A stretch of DNA of 64,000 bases from Myxococcus stipitatus (GTDB taxonomy: Bacteria > Myxococcota > Myxococcia > Myxococcales > Myxococcaceae). The notes under the pieces were generated by a model. The model saw nothing but the letters and a program-made list of their open reading frames with translations. It ran no database searches and was not told where the DNA came from. Each line of letters starts with the position of its first letter. Position 1 is the stretch's first letter. This document shows positions 28,603-35,630 of this stretch, piece by piece. The stretch covers positions 62,001 to 126,000 of the forward strand of contig NZ_CP102770.1 of the NCBI RefSeq assembly GCF_038561935.1, in the 5' to 3' direction. The translations under genes were made by a program, and so were the position numbers.

Positions 28603-30090
28603 TCAGGGCGCGGGCTTCGCGGCGCGGGTGGCGCACTGCTTGACGAAGGTCTCCAGCCGGTCGCGCAGCTCCTTGCGGAAGACGGGGGCGTAGGCCTCAT
28701 GGGCCATGTCCACCGCGCGGCGCTGGAAGGCGATGGCGTCCGCGCAGCGGTCGACCTGGAGGAACAGCGCGGCCTGGATGGCCAGGGCGAACGGGCTTCC
28801 CGGCGACAGCTCCACCGCGCGCTTCGCGGAGGGCAGCCCCTTCGCGGGCTGGAGCGTCATCGCGTAGTGCTGGGCGAGGCTCGCCAGGACGCGGGAGTCG
28901 TGGGGCATCAGCCGCGCGGCGGACTCGCGGGCCTGCTCCTGCGTCTGGGTTTCGCCCCGGCCCTGGAGCAGCTCCGCGAGCAGGTCCCACGCGCGCCCGT
29001 CCTCGGGGTGGGTCTTCACCAGCTCGCGTGCGCGGGCCAGGTGCTCCTCGGGCGTCGCGGACAGCTGCGCGGCCAGGAGCGTGGCGCTCACGTTGTGGGG
29101 GTCCTCGGACAGGGCCTGGGCCAGCTCGGCGCGGGCCTTCTCCTGGCGCTGCGCCTGGGTCAGCTCCCCCGGGGCGCGCAGGAACAGCAGGCCGCGGTTC
29201 GCGTGGACCTCGGCCCCGCCCAATTCGCGCACCTTCACCTGGGTGGACACGGGCGGCAGCGGCAAGGTGAGGAACGAGGAGCGTCCGCTCATCAGGTACG
29301 TGCGCACGTCCCCGCGCAAGTCATTGACGCCCTGGAAGGACACCTCGAAGGCGCGCTTGGGGTCCTCGGCGCGGGCCAGCCGCGTCTGGAACTCGTCGAA
29401 GCGGTCGGTGTGCATGTTGATGAGGTAGTGGACCCACAGCCACGCGGAGGCGTAGTGCTGCTGGTTCTCCGCCTCGCTGAGCAGCTCCTTCTGGTCCCAC
29501 TCCCAGAGCTCGTCGATGTCCAGCCAGCCATGCTGCGTCACGTAGTTGCGGCTGTGCGTGTTGACCCGGCCGAGCACCGCCTCCTGGGTGCTGGGCTTGA
29601 TGTGGGTGGTCTGGAGGTACTGGGCCAGGCCCTCGGCGAGCCAGCGCGGCTGGCGCAACAGGACGTGCTGGCTCAGGTAGTGCGCCAGCTCGTGGGTCTG
29701 GAGTTGCTGCTCCGGGCCGTTGTCCAGGACGTAGCCCTCGCCCGACATGACGAGCAGCGGGCCGCGCTCGGTGGAGGCGACGAAGCCCACGAAGCGGCCC
29801 TGGGTGAACTCCGCCAGCTCGCTCGTGTTGCGCAGGAGGATGACGTCGAGCGAGCCCTGGGGGTTGAAGTCCGGGCCCCAGGCGAGCAGCACCGCGCGGC
29901 GGAGCTTCTCCAGCTCGGCGGCGGACTGCGCGGCGACCTCGGGAGAGAGGTTCGTGTGAAGGCGGAAGTGCTCGCTGCGCACCTCGGACCAGACCCGGCC
30001 TCCCTCGGCGGGACAGAGTGCGCGAGAGCTCGCACAGCCCGTGGAGACCACCCAAACCAACACCGCGACACAAAGCTTGGACATCGACAT
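28603..30090 (-). CDS. Lipoprotein with HExxH peptidase-like domain and TPR repeats
   Basis: 495 residues. A lipoprotein signal ends in the lipobox STGC. The domain at about 35-230 resembles gluzincin-like DUF1570-type proteins: the zinc motif is THELAHYLSQH (HELAH), followed by RWLAEGLAQYL, where the Glu may be the third ligand. The C-terminal half has tetratricopeptide-like helices (ARAELAQALSEDPHNVSATLLAAQL, AWDLLAELLQGRGETQTQEQARESAARLMPHD). Probably an envelope peptidase or scaffold, but activity is not proven. ATG 30090 was preferred because it puts the lipobox about 20 residues from the start. Confidence 0.78.
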   Translation of the reverse strand: MSMSKLCVAVLVWVVSTGCASSRALCPAEGGRVWSEVRSEHFRLHTNLSPEVAAQSAAELEKLRRAVLLAWGPDFNPQGSLDVILLRNTSELAEFTQGRFVGFVASTERGPLLVMSGEGYVLDNGPEQQLQTHELAHYLSQHVLLRQPRWLAEGLAQYLQTTHIKPSTQEAVLGRVNTHSRNYVTQHGWLDIDELWEWDQKELLSEAENQQHYASAWLWVHYLINMHTDRFDEFQTRLARAEDPKRAFEVSFQGVNDLRGDVRTYLMSGRSSFLTLPLPPVSTQVKVRELGGAEVHANRGLLFLRAPGELTQAQRQEKARAELAQALSEDPHNVSATLLAAQLSATPEEHLARARELVKTHPEDGRAWDLLAELLQGRGETQTQEQARESAARLMPHDSRVLASLAQHYAMTLQPAKGLPSAKRAVELSPGSPFALAIQAALFLQVDRCADAIAFQRRAVDMAHEAYAPVFRKELRDRLETFVKQCATRAAKPAP

Positions 30091-30325
30091 GATGGGGCGG
30101 CTTCTCGCATGTCTGCTTTGTGAATCCCAGAGGAGCCCGGTGAGGGCGGGCAGGGAGGCGTGTGCAATGCCGTGGCCGGGCGGGCCTGGCTGTGATAGCC
30201 AGCCGGCAGCCACTTGACGCTCCGATGGCGGCGCGACCTTCCGGGTCGTGACCGTAGGGTGTCCTCGGGTGGCATTTCCCGACAGCGCCACTCGAGCCTC
30301 GACCACGTCGTTGCTGGAGGCACTC

Positions 30326-31348
30326 ATGGCCACCTCTGAACTTCCCGTCCTGGAGTTCGTCCTCGCGAACTACAAGAACTTCAACGCCCGTGCGACGCGC
30401 GATGCGCTCCTGTCCTACTGGGAGCACATCTCCAAGGGCGGCCGCATGTTCTGGAGCGTCGCGGGCGCGATGTCCTCCGCGCAGCTGGGCATCACCCTGG
30501 CTCCCGCCATCCGCGCGGGGCTGATTCACGGCCTCTCCGTGACGGGCGCCAACCTCGAGGAGTCGCTCTTCCGGCTGGTGGCGCACCACTCGTACAAGGA
30601 CTTCCCCGAGTACCGCTACCTCACCAAGGCGGACGACACGCGCATCCTGGAGAACCGGATGCGCCGGGTGACGGACACGAGCATCCCGGAGGACGAGGCG
30701 TTCCGCGCGGTGGAGAAGTTCATCGTCCCCATGTGGAAGAACGCGAGCGCGAAGGGTGAGCGGCGCTTCTGGCACGAGTACTTCTACGAGGTCATCCAGG
30801 CGCTGGAGCCGTCCTCGTACGAGGGTGACCCGGAGGCGTGCTGGCTGCTCGCGGCGGCGCGGGCGAAGCTGCCCATCGTGGTGCCGGGGTACGAGGACTC
30901 GACGTTCGGCAACATCTTCGCGTCCTACGTGAAGACGGGCGAGTGCAACGCGAGCATCGTCAAGTCGGGCATCGAGTACATGGCGGACTTCTACGACCGC
31001 TACGCGGAGCTGTCCGAGGGCGAGGGCGTGGGCTTCTTCCAGATTGGCGGCGGCATCGCGGGTGACTTCCCCATCTGCGTCGTCCCCTCCATCAAGTACG
31101 ACCTGCAGAAGCCCGTGAAGCCGTGGGCGTACTTCTGCCAGATCAGCGACTCGACGACGTCGTACGGCTCGTACTCGGGCGCGACGCCGAACGAGAAGAT
31201 TACGTGGGACAAGCTGACGGAGACGACGCCGATGTTCGTCGTCGAGTCGGACGCCACCATCGTCGCGCCGCTGGTGCTGAACGCGCTGCTCGAGTGCAAG
31301 CGGGCGCCAGAGAAGGCGAACGCGCTCATCGCGAAGCACATGAAGTAG
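30326..31348 (+). CDS. Deoxyhypusine synthase family protein
   Basis: 340 residues with the deoxyhypusine synthase fold. GLIHGLSVTGANLEESLFRL is the NAD-binding segment with the family TGAN-E pattern, and SGATPNEKITWDKL holds the lysine that forms the imine with the aminobutyl group. Eukaryotic and archaeal enzymes modify eIF5A with spermidine. Bacteria lack that target, and some bacterial homologues are reported, as I recall, to make homospermidine. So this is likely a polyamine enzyme rather than a protein modifier. ATG 30326 has a GGAGG site. It is a single gene, divergent from the HExxH lipoprotein. Confidence 0.86.
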   Translation: MATSELPVLEFVLANYKNFNARATRDALLSYWEHISKGGRMFWSVAGAMSSAQLGITLAPAIRAGLIHGLSVTGANLEESLFRLVAHHSYKDFPEYRYLTKADDTRILENRMRRVTDTSIPEDEAFRAVEKFIVPMWKNASAKGERRFWHEYFYEVIQALEPSSYEGDPEACWLLAAARAKLPIVVPGYEDSTFGNIFASYVKTGECNASIVKSGIEYMADFYDRYAELSEGEGVGFFQIGGGIAGDFPICVVPSIKYDLQKPVKPWAYFCQISDSTTSYGSYSGATPNEKITWDKLTETTPMFVVESDATIVAPLVLNALLECKRAPEKANALIAKHMK

Positions 31349-31362
31349 GGGCAGGTGCCGCA

Positions 31363-31395
31363 CACCTGCCGGACGGTGGAGAGGTCCGGCAGGTG
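31363..31395. terminator. Bidirectional hairpin between convergent genes
   Basis: CACCTGCCGGAC and GTCCGGCAGGTG form a perfect 12-bp stem around a 9-base loop, between the stops at 31348 and 31407. An upstream arm GCAGGTG (31351-31357) can pair with the left arm instead, giving a competing smaller hairpin. Confidence 0.75.
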
Positions 31396-31406
31396 CGTGG
31401 TGAGGG

Positions 31407-31958
31407 TCACCCGGTGACGGCGGCGGGCTTCCTGGTCCGGAGCTGGGACAGCAGGGTGTCGAGCGAGAACCGTCCGGGTCCGGCGCTGAGCAGGAGGATG
31501 GAGACGGCGGTGTAGAGCGTGGCGAGCTCCGAGGAGCCCGAGCCGAAGGGGCTGCGGCCTCCGGCGCGGACGAGCCAGGTGGGAAGACCGGCGAACGGTT
31601 CCCCCGGGCCGGAGTGGATGCCCATGACGCTCAAGCGGATGAACGGGTCATCGATGGGGATGTGGGCGATGAGGATGCCCACGAGCATGGTGCCCGCGAC
31701 GCCGAGGGAGGCCAGGGGTGTGAGCAGGCCGACCATCCACGCGAGTCCTCCGAAGAACTCGGCGGCGGCGCCGAGGAACTGGAGCCAGCCGGGGAGGGAG
31801 GAGTCGGGGCCCATCCAGGAGAGGGGAGTGAGCATCTTCCCGGCGCCGTGGAGGGTCATGAGTCCGCCGCTGAGGATGCGCAGGACGAGCAGGCCCACGG
31901 AGAGGGAAGGGGTGGTGGGGCGGGGGTCGACGAGGAAGCGGAGGAGGGGGTGGCTCAT
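31407..31958 (-). CDS. DoxX-family membrane protein
   Basis: 183 residues, four predicted membrane helices. The first helix VGLLVLRILSGGLMTLHGAGKM, then FLGAAAEFFGGLAWMVGLLTPLASLGVAGTMLVGI, match DoxX/DoxD-type small membrane proteins. These are often linked to redox or quinone metabolism, with no fixed reaction. The start overlaps the TetR stop by 4 bp, so the two genes are cotranscribed and the regulator very likely controls it. Confidence 0.85.
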   Translation of the reverse strand: MSHPLLRFLVDPRPTTPSLSVGLLVLRILSGGLMTLHGAGKMLTPLSWMGPDSSLPGWLQFLGAAAEFFGGLAWMVGLLTPLASLGVAGTMLVGILIAHIPIDDPFIRLSVMGIHSGPGEPFAGLPTWLVRAGGRSPFGSGSSELATLYTAVSILLLSAGPGRFSLDTLLSQLRTRKPAAVTG

Positions 31959-32551
31959 GGGGAGGTGTCGGGTTCGAGGAGGGAGAGGGCGAAGCGGAGG
32001 GAGGAGCGGATGAGGGTGGAGTCGGGCTCTGTCTTGCCGACGACGCTCATTCCCTGGACGAGCACGACGAGGTGGGCGGCGAGCTCGTGGGCGTCGTGGC
32101 GGCGGCTGACGAGGCCTTGCTTCTGGGCCTCGCGGAGGGTGGGTTCGAGGGCGTCGGCGAGCTTGGCGAAGGACTGGCCGACGACGGCGCGGACTTCCGG
32201 GTCATGGGGAGCGACCTCGGCGGCGGTGTTGGCGAGGAAGCAGCCGCGGATGCGAGTGGGGCCGATGCATTCCTTGCCGCGCACGCGGAGGTAGTGCTCG
32301 AGGCCGGCGCGAGGGTTTGAGCCCTTGGCGAGCAGGCCATGGATGTCGGTGACGCTCTTGTCGGCGTACCGGCGCAGGGAGGCGAGGAAGAGGGCGCGCT
32401 TGTCTCCGAAGGCGGCGTAGAGGCTGCCCTTGAGGACACCGGTGCTGGTCTCGAGGTCCCGGACGGACACGGCGTGGTAGCCGGTCGTCCAGAACTGGTC
32501 GATGGCGCGGTCCAGGACCGCGTCCTCATCGAAAGTCTTGGGTCTGCCCAT
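31955..32551 (-). CDS. TetR/AcrR-family regulator upstream of doxX
   Basis: 198 residues. The N-terminal helix-turn-helix is typical (DRAIDQFWTTGYHAVSVRDLETSTGVLKGSLYAAFGDKRALF). The ligand-binding half has a Cys in RGCFLANTAAE, at a place where TetR proteins of the YxaF/AcuR-like class often sense electrophiles or metals. It is the first gene of a two-gene operon with doxX. Two copies of a palindromic site lie about 35-75 bp upstream, which suggests autoregulation. Confidence 0.9.
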   Translation of the reverse strand: MGRPKTFDEDAVLDRAIDQFWTTGYHAVSVRDLETSTGVLKGSLYAAFGDKRALFLASLRRYADKSVTDIHGLLAKGSNPRAGLEHYLRVRGKECIGPTRIRGCFLANTAAEVAPHDPEVRAVVGQSFAKLADALEPTLREAQKQGLVSRRHDAHELAAHLVVLVQGMSVVGKTEPDSTLIRSSLRFALSLLEPDTSP

Positions 32552-32585
32552 GCGCTCCTCCTCGGCCCGGTGGACGCACCGGTTC

Positions 32586-32601
32586 TTGGACGAGCGTTCA
32601 A
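32586..32601. promoter_or_regulatory. Palindromic operator 1 upstream of tetR-doxX
   Basis: TTGGACG-AG-CGTTCAA is a near-perfect palindrome with one mismatch. It sits 35 bp before the TetR start and recurs at 32612. With the flanking GTA it belongs to a direct repeat TTGGACGAGCG-NN-CAAGTA, spaced 26 bp apart. Predicted TetR binding site. Confidence 0.55.
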
Positions 32602-32611
32602 GTAATGGTTG

Positions 32612-32627
32612 TTGGACGAGCGGGCAA
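32612..32627. promoter_or_regulatory. Palindromic operator 2 upstream of tetR-doxX
   Basis: TTGGACG-AG-CGGGCAA repeats operator 1 with two changes in the right arm. The 26-bp centre-to-centre distance puts both sites at similar faces of the helix (about 2.5 turns). It also lies 68 bp before the ATG of the lipoprotein gene at 32695, so it may control that gene too. Confidence 0.5.
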
Positions 32628-32694
32628 GTATAAATGGAGGGAGGGCTGCGTCACCTGGCCGGGTAAGATGAGGAATCACCCAAGGAGCACTCGA

Positions 32695-33453
32695 ATGCTG
32701 GCGAGGCTGCGTGGGACCTGGGGGTTTGTTGCTCTGGTGCTGTGGGGATGTTCGTCCTCCCCGCCCATGGACGACGACATCGTGCGTCCGGCCTCAGGCG
32801 CTCCCTATCTGGAGAAGCTACCGGGGCCGCTGCTCGGGCCGTTCAATTCCCCTTCAAGCGCGCTGCTCGCCGCTTGTCGGAAGATTCTCAGGAAGCCCCA
32901 TGCGAATGCGGGGCGCCACGACCGCCAGGACTTCGATGTGCGCTGGCGAGTCTCCAGCGAGTATTGCGCCTGGCTCTACTACACGCCGGACCAGAACTAC
33001 GTCGTCAGCAAGTTGACGGACCAGTCGAAGGTCGACCCGCTGCATCGCAGCAAGAGTTGCCTCCTCCCCTCTGTCGTGGATGACCCGCGCTACCCTCCCG
33101 ATTCCATCAAGTACATCTACGCCCTGCACAATCACCCGTATGGGAGCGAGCTGACGGAGAACGACATCCACTTCATCGTGTCCGAGGGCGTTGCCCATGG
33201 CTTTGAGAGCGAGACGAAGGATGGCCGCCTACGACTCTCCATCGTGGCGTTCTTCTCACGGGATGTCGCCGAGCCCTCGTGCGATGGGTTCCATCAGTAC
33301 ATTCCGTTGACCGGGCAGCTCCTGCAATGGACGCGCGATGGGAAGCGTTGGCAGTGTGAGCAGACAGGGCGGGTTCAGTGGTCCGAGTCGAGGCAACGGA
33401 CATTCACCGTGAAGAAGGAGAACCGTCCTTGCGAGAGGAGCACGACCCCATGA
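32695..33453 (+). CDS. Lipoprotein with JAMM/JAB-like metal motif
   Basis: 252 residues. A lipoprotein signal ends in LWGC followed by SSSPP. The domain at about 55-200 ends with IYALHNHPYGSELTENDIHFI. The H-x-H-P then S/T-x-x-D spacing is that of JAMM/MPN metalloproteases (compare RadC-type HNHPSG). The upstream Glu expected in the JAMM site is not obvious. It may be a surface isopeptidase-like or inactive JAB domain. ATG 32695 has an AAGGAG site. The next gene starts inside its stop codon (ATGA), so the two lipoproteins are made together. Confidence 0.6.
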   Translation: MLARLRGTWGFVALVLWGCSSSPPMDDDIVRPASGAPYLEKLPGPLLGPFNSPSSALLAACRKILRKPHANAGRHDRQDFDVRWRVSSEYCAWLYYTPDQNYVVSKLTDQSKVDPLHRSKSCLLPSVVDDPRYPPDSIKYIYALHNHPYGSELTENDIHFIVSEGVAHGFESETKDGRLRLSIVAFFSRDVAEPSCDGFHQYIPLTGQLLQWTRDGKRWQCEQTGRVQWSESRQRTFTVKKENRPCERSTTP

Positions 33454-34010
33454 GAAGCTTGCTCCTGTTGGCGCTCATCCTCTTGATGAGCTGCACGCGT
33501 CAGCCGACATCGCGCTCCGCTCTTCCCCACGAAGACCCATCCATTGTCTTTCCGGACTTCTTCGCGCGCGAAGCTCTCTCCTTGGATGCTCCAGGCCAGC
33601 CCTATCTCCTGGATGGAGCGATGCTCCGGGCCTTGGACGTCGCCGCCAATGACTTCTTGCCGTCAGACCTGCGCGAGCGGTCCTGCTGGAACAGGCAGGA
33701 GTCCTATCGCTACCGGGTGCTGAGGCAGGCGGACGTCTACTTCGTGAGCATCTCCGCGGACCCCGCGGCGTGCCGCCCAGAGCCCCGCATGTTGGATGGC
33801 GGCGTGCGCTACGCCATCGGTCTGGATGGCCGCATCCTCCGGCGGCACTTCGATGGAGAACCCGCGACGCCCTCAATCCAGGCGTCCCCGCCCGATGCAG
33901 GGACCTCCGTGGCGCCCGTGGACGCCACTCCTCCCGTGGGAGACACGACTTGGGGATCGCCGCTGGACTCCGTGCCTTCCTGGTGGACGGACGGCGGCGT
34001 CACGCGCTGA
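33450..34010 (+). CDS. Lipoprotein of unknown function, coupled to JAMM-like lipoprotein
   Basis: 186 residues. The signal LLLLALILLMSC gives a lipobox Cys near residue 14. The middle contains LRALDVAANDFLPSDLRERSCWNRQESYRYRVLRQADVYFVSIS, a compact alpha/beta unit with two Cys (CWN and ACRPE) that may pair. The C-terminal third is Pro/Ser/Thr-rich. I do not recognise a family. The 4-bp ATGA overlap with the preceding gene suggests the two proteins act together. Confidence 0.6.
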   Translation: MRSLLLLALILLMSCTRQPTSRSALPHEDPSIVFPDFFAREALSLDAPGQPYLLDGAMLRALDVAANDFLPSDLRERSCWNRQESYRYRVLRQADVYFVSISADPAACRPEPRMLDGGVRYAIGLDGRILRRHFDGEPATPSIQASPPDAGTSVAPVDATPPVGDTTWGSPLDSVPSWWTDGGVTR

Positions 34011-34019
34011 GCGCGCCCG

Positions 34020-34898
34020 TCACTCCGTGCCCGGCCCACCCAGGATGCGCGGCGCCGCCGCGCGGTGGAACCCCTGGAACGGCTTGGACGCCGAGGTTTC
34101 CTCCAGCGGGAAGATCTTCGTGTTGCACGACGCCCCACCGTCAATCTTGATGAACTCCCCGGTGATGAACGCGGACACTTCCGACAGCAGGAACACGATG
34201 GCTCCGCTCACCTCCGCCTCCGTCGCCAACCGCTGCAACGGCACCTCCTTCTTCAGCATCGGGATGAGCGCCTTGACCATCTCGTCCTCGTAGCTGTCCA
34301 GGCCGCTCGAAATCACCCAGCCCGGCGCCACCGCGTTCACCCGCACCCCCGACACCGCCCACTCCACCGCCGCCGTCTGCGTCAGGTTCAACATCCCCAT
34401 CCGCGCCGCGCCCGAGTGCCCCATCCCCGGCATCCCTCCCCACGCGTCCGCGAGCATGTTCACGATGGACCCTCCATGCGCGCGCATCGACTGGAGATAC
34501 ACCTCCCGCGCCATCAGGAACCCGCCCGTCAGGTTCGTCGCCACCACCGCCTCGAAGCCCTTCTTCGAGATGTCCGCCAACGGCGACGGGAACTGTCCCC
34601 CCGCGTTGTTCACCAACCCGTGGATCCGCCCGCGCGCCGCGACGATGCGCCCCACCGTCGCCTTCACGCCCTCCTCGTCCCGGATGTCCACCGCCTCCAG
34701 CGAGCACTCCCCACCGTCCTCGCGAAGCTCCGCGGCGACCGCCTCCAGCTTCTCCCGCTTGCGCCCCACCAGGACGACGTGCGCCCCCAGTGACGCCAGC
34801 TCGTGCGCCGTGCAGCGGCCAATCCCACTGCCGCCCCCCGTCACGATGATGTTCTGCCCCTTGAAGCACCCCGGTGCGAATACAGAGCGGTAGCCCAT
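34020..34898 (-). CDS. SDR oxidoreductase of the PECR (trans-2-enoyl-CoA reductase) type
   Basis: 292 residues with a classical SDR fold: cofactor motif TGGGSGIG, NNAGG, and the FITGEFIKIDGG end. The usual Tyr-x-x-x-Lys is replaced by GHSGAARMGMLNLTQT. The HSGAAR pattern, followed by EWAVSGVRVNAVAPG, is that of peroxisomal trans-2-enoyl-CoA reductase (PECR) relatives rather than ordinary dehydrogenases. It likely reduces an unsaturated acyl-CoA. It lies 27 bp downstream of the TetR gene on the same strand, opposite the AtuA/carboxylase operon, and probably works in the same pathway. Confidence 0.82.
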   Translation of the reverse strand: MGYRSVFAPGCFKGQNIIVTGGGSGIGRCTAHELASLGAHVVLVGRKREKLEAVAAELREDGGECSLEAVDIRDEEGVKATVGRIVAARGRIHGLVNNAGGQFPSPLADISKKGFEAVVATNLTGGFLMAREVYLQSMRAHGGSIVNMLADAWGGMPGMGHSGAARMGMLNLTQTAAVEWAVSGVRVNAVAPGWVISSGLDSYEDEMVKALIPMLKKEVPLQRLATEAEVSGAIVFLLSEVSAFITGEFIKIDGGASCNTKIFPLEETSASKPFQGFHRAAAPRILGGPGTE

Positions 34899-34925
34899 GA
34901 CGTCTCCTGTGGCCGCCTGGCGGCG

Positions 34926-35573
34926 TCAGTCCCGCCCCCGCCGGGAACGCAGCGCGTCCTCCAGCGTGAGCGCCCAGCGATGAAGAATCTTCTTCCGGCG
35001 CGCACTGTCGTCCCGCATCAGGTTCGCGAGCCCCAACCCTCGGATGAGGTCCAGCGTCGCCTGCACCAGCTCGCGCGTCTCCGGCTCCCGGTCATCCACA
35101 CCCAGCAGCGTCACCGTGAGCCGATGCACCTCCCGGCCCACCTTCGCCTCCAACGGAAGCAGCTGCGCCCGCAGCTCCGCGTCCGCGCTCGCCGCCACCC
35201 AGAGCTGCGCGGCCGCCGCGAACAGCGGCTGCGTGTAGATGCCCGCCAGCATGTTCAGGATGCTCTCCGTCCGCCGCCCATCCGCCGGCAGCCGCGCCGC
35301 GCGCCGGCCCAGCTCCTCCACCTGCTGGTGCCCCACGTACTCCACCGCCGCGGCGACCAAATCACCGCGCGTGGGGAAGTGATGCTGACACGCACCCCGT
35401 GACACCCCCGCCCGCTCGGCGATGACCGTCATCGTCGCGCCCGCCCACCCCAGCTCCGACAGGGCGCCAATGGCCGCCTCCATCAAGCGCTGACGCGTGA
35501 CGCGGCTGCGCTCCTGCTCCTGTCTGCCCGACGCGCCGGATGACTCGCTCACGGAAGCCAGCTTGAAAGCCAC
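34926..35573 (-). CDS. TetR-family regulator of the acyl-CoA carboxylase cluster
   Basis: About 208-215 residues. The helix-turn-helix is AAIGALSELGWAGATMTVIAERAGVSRGACQHHFPTRGDLV. The rest is an all-helical ligand domain of the acyl-CoA-responsive TetR kind. GTG 35573 and GTG 35552 are both possible starts; neither has a good ribosome site, and the later one leaves more room after the operator. It is divergent from the AtuA-like gene across a perfect palindrome and is cotranscribed with the PECR-like SDR. In Pseudomonas the atu cluster is repressed by a TetR protein (AtuR), so this is a plausible counterpart. Confidence 0.85.
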   Translation of the reverse strand: MAFKLASVSESSGASGRQEQERSRVTRQRLMEAAIGALSELGWAGATMTVIAERAGVSRGACQHHFPTRGDLVAAAVEYVGHQQVEELGRRAARLPADGRRTESILNMLAGIYTQPLFAAAAQLWVAASADAELRAQLLPLEAKVGREVHRLTVTLLGVDDREPETRELVQATLDLIRGLGLANLMRDDSARRKKILHRWALTLEDALRSRRGRD

Positions 35574-35578
35574 CCATG

Positions 35579-35604
35579 AAAAAAGCAAGCGCGCTTGCTT
35601 TTTT
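35579..35604. promoter_or_regulatory. Perfect 26-bp palindrome, TetR operator in a divergent promoter
   Basis: Half-site AAAAAAGCAAGCG is followed directly by its exact complement, with no mismatch. It lies in the short divergent region between tetR (start at or before 35573) and the AtuA-like gene (35631). The A/T arms look like a terminator, but both genes read away from it. The core AAGCAAGC-GC-GCTTGCTT is a good TetR-type site that would repress both directions. Confidence 0.7.
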
Positions 35605-35630
35605 AGACCCCGCCTCCCAGACTGCCCGAC

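Noticed and set aside
30186..30202. CTGGCT-GTGAT-AGCCAG inverted repeat upstream of the deoxyhypusine synthase-like gene
   Set aside because: A single 6-bp arm repeat, about 125 bp from the gene, is expected by chance in this composition.
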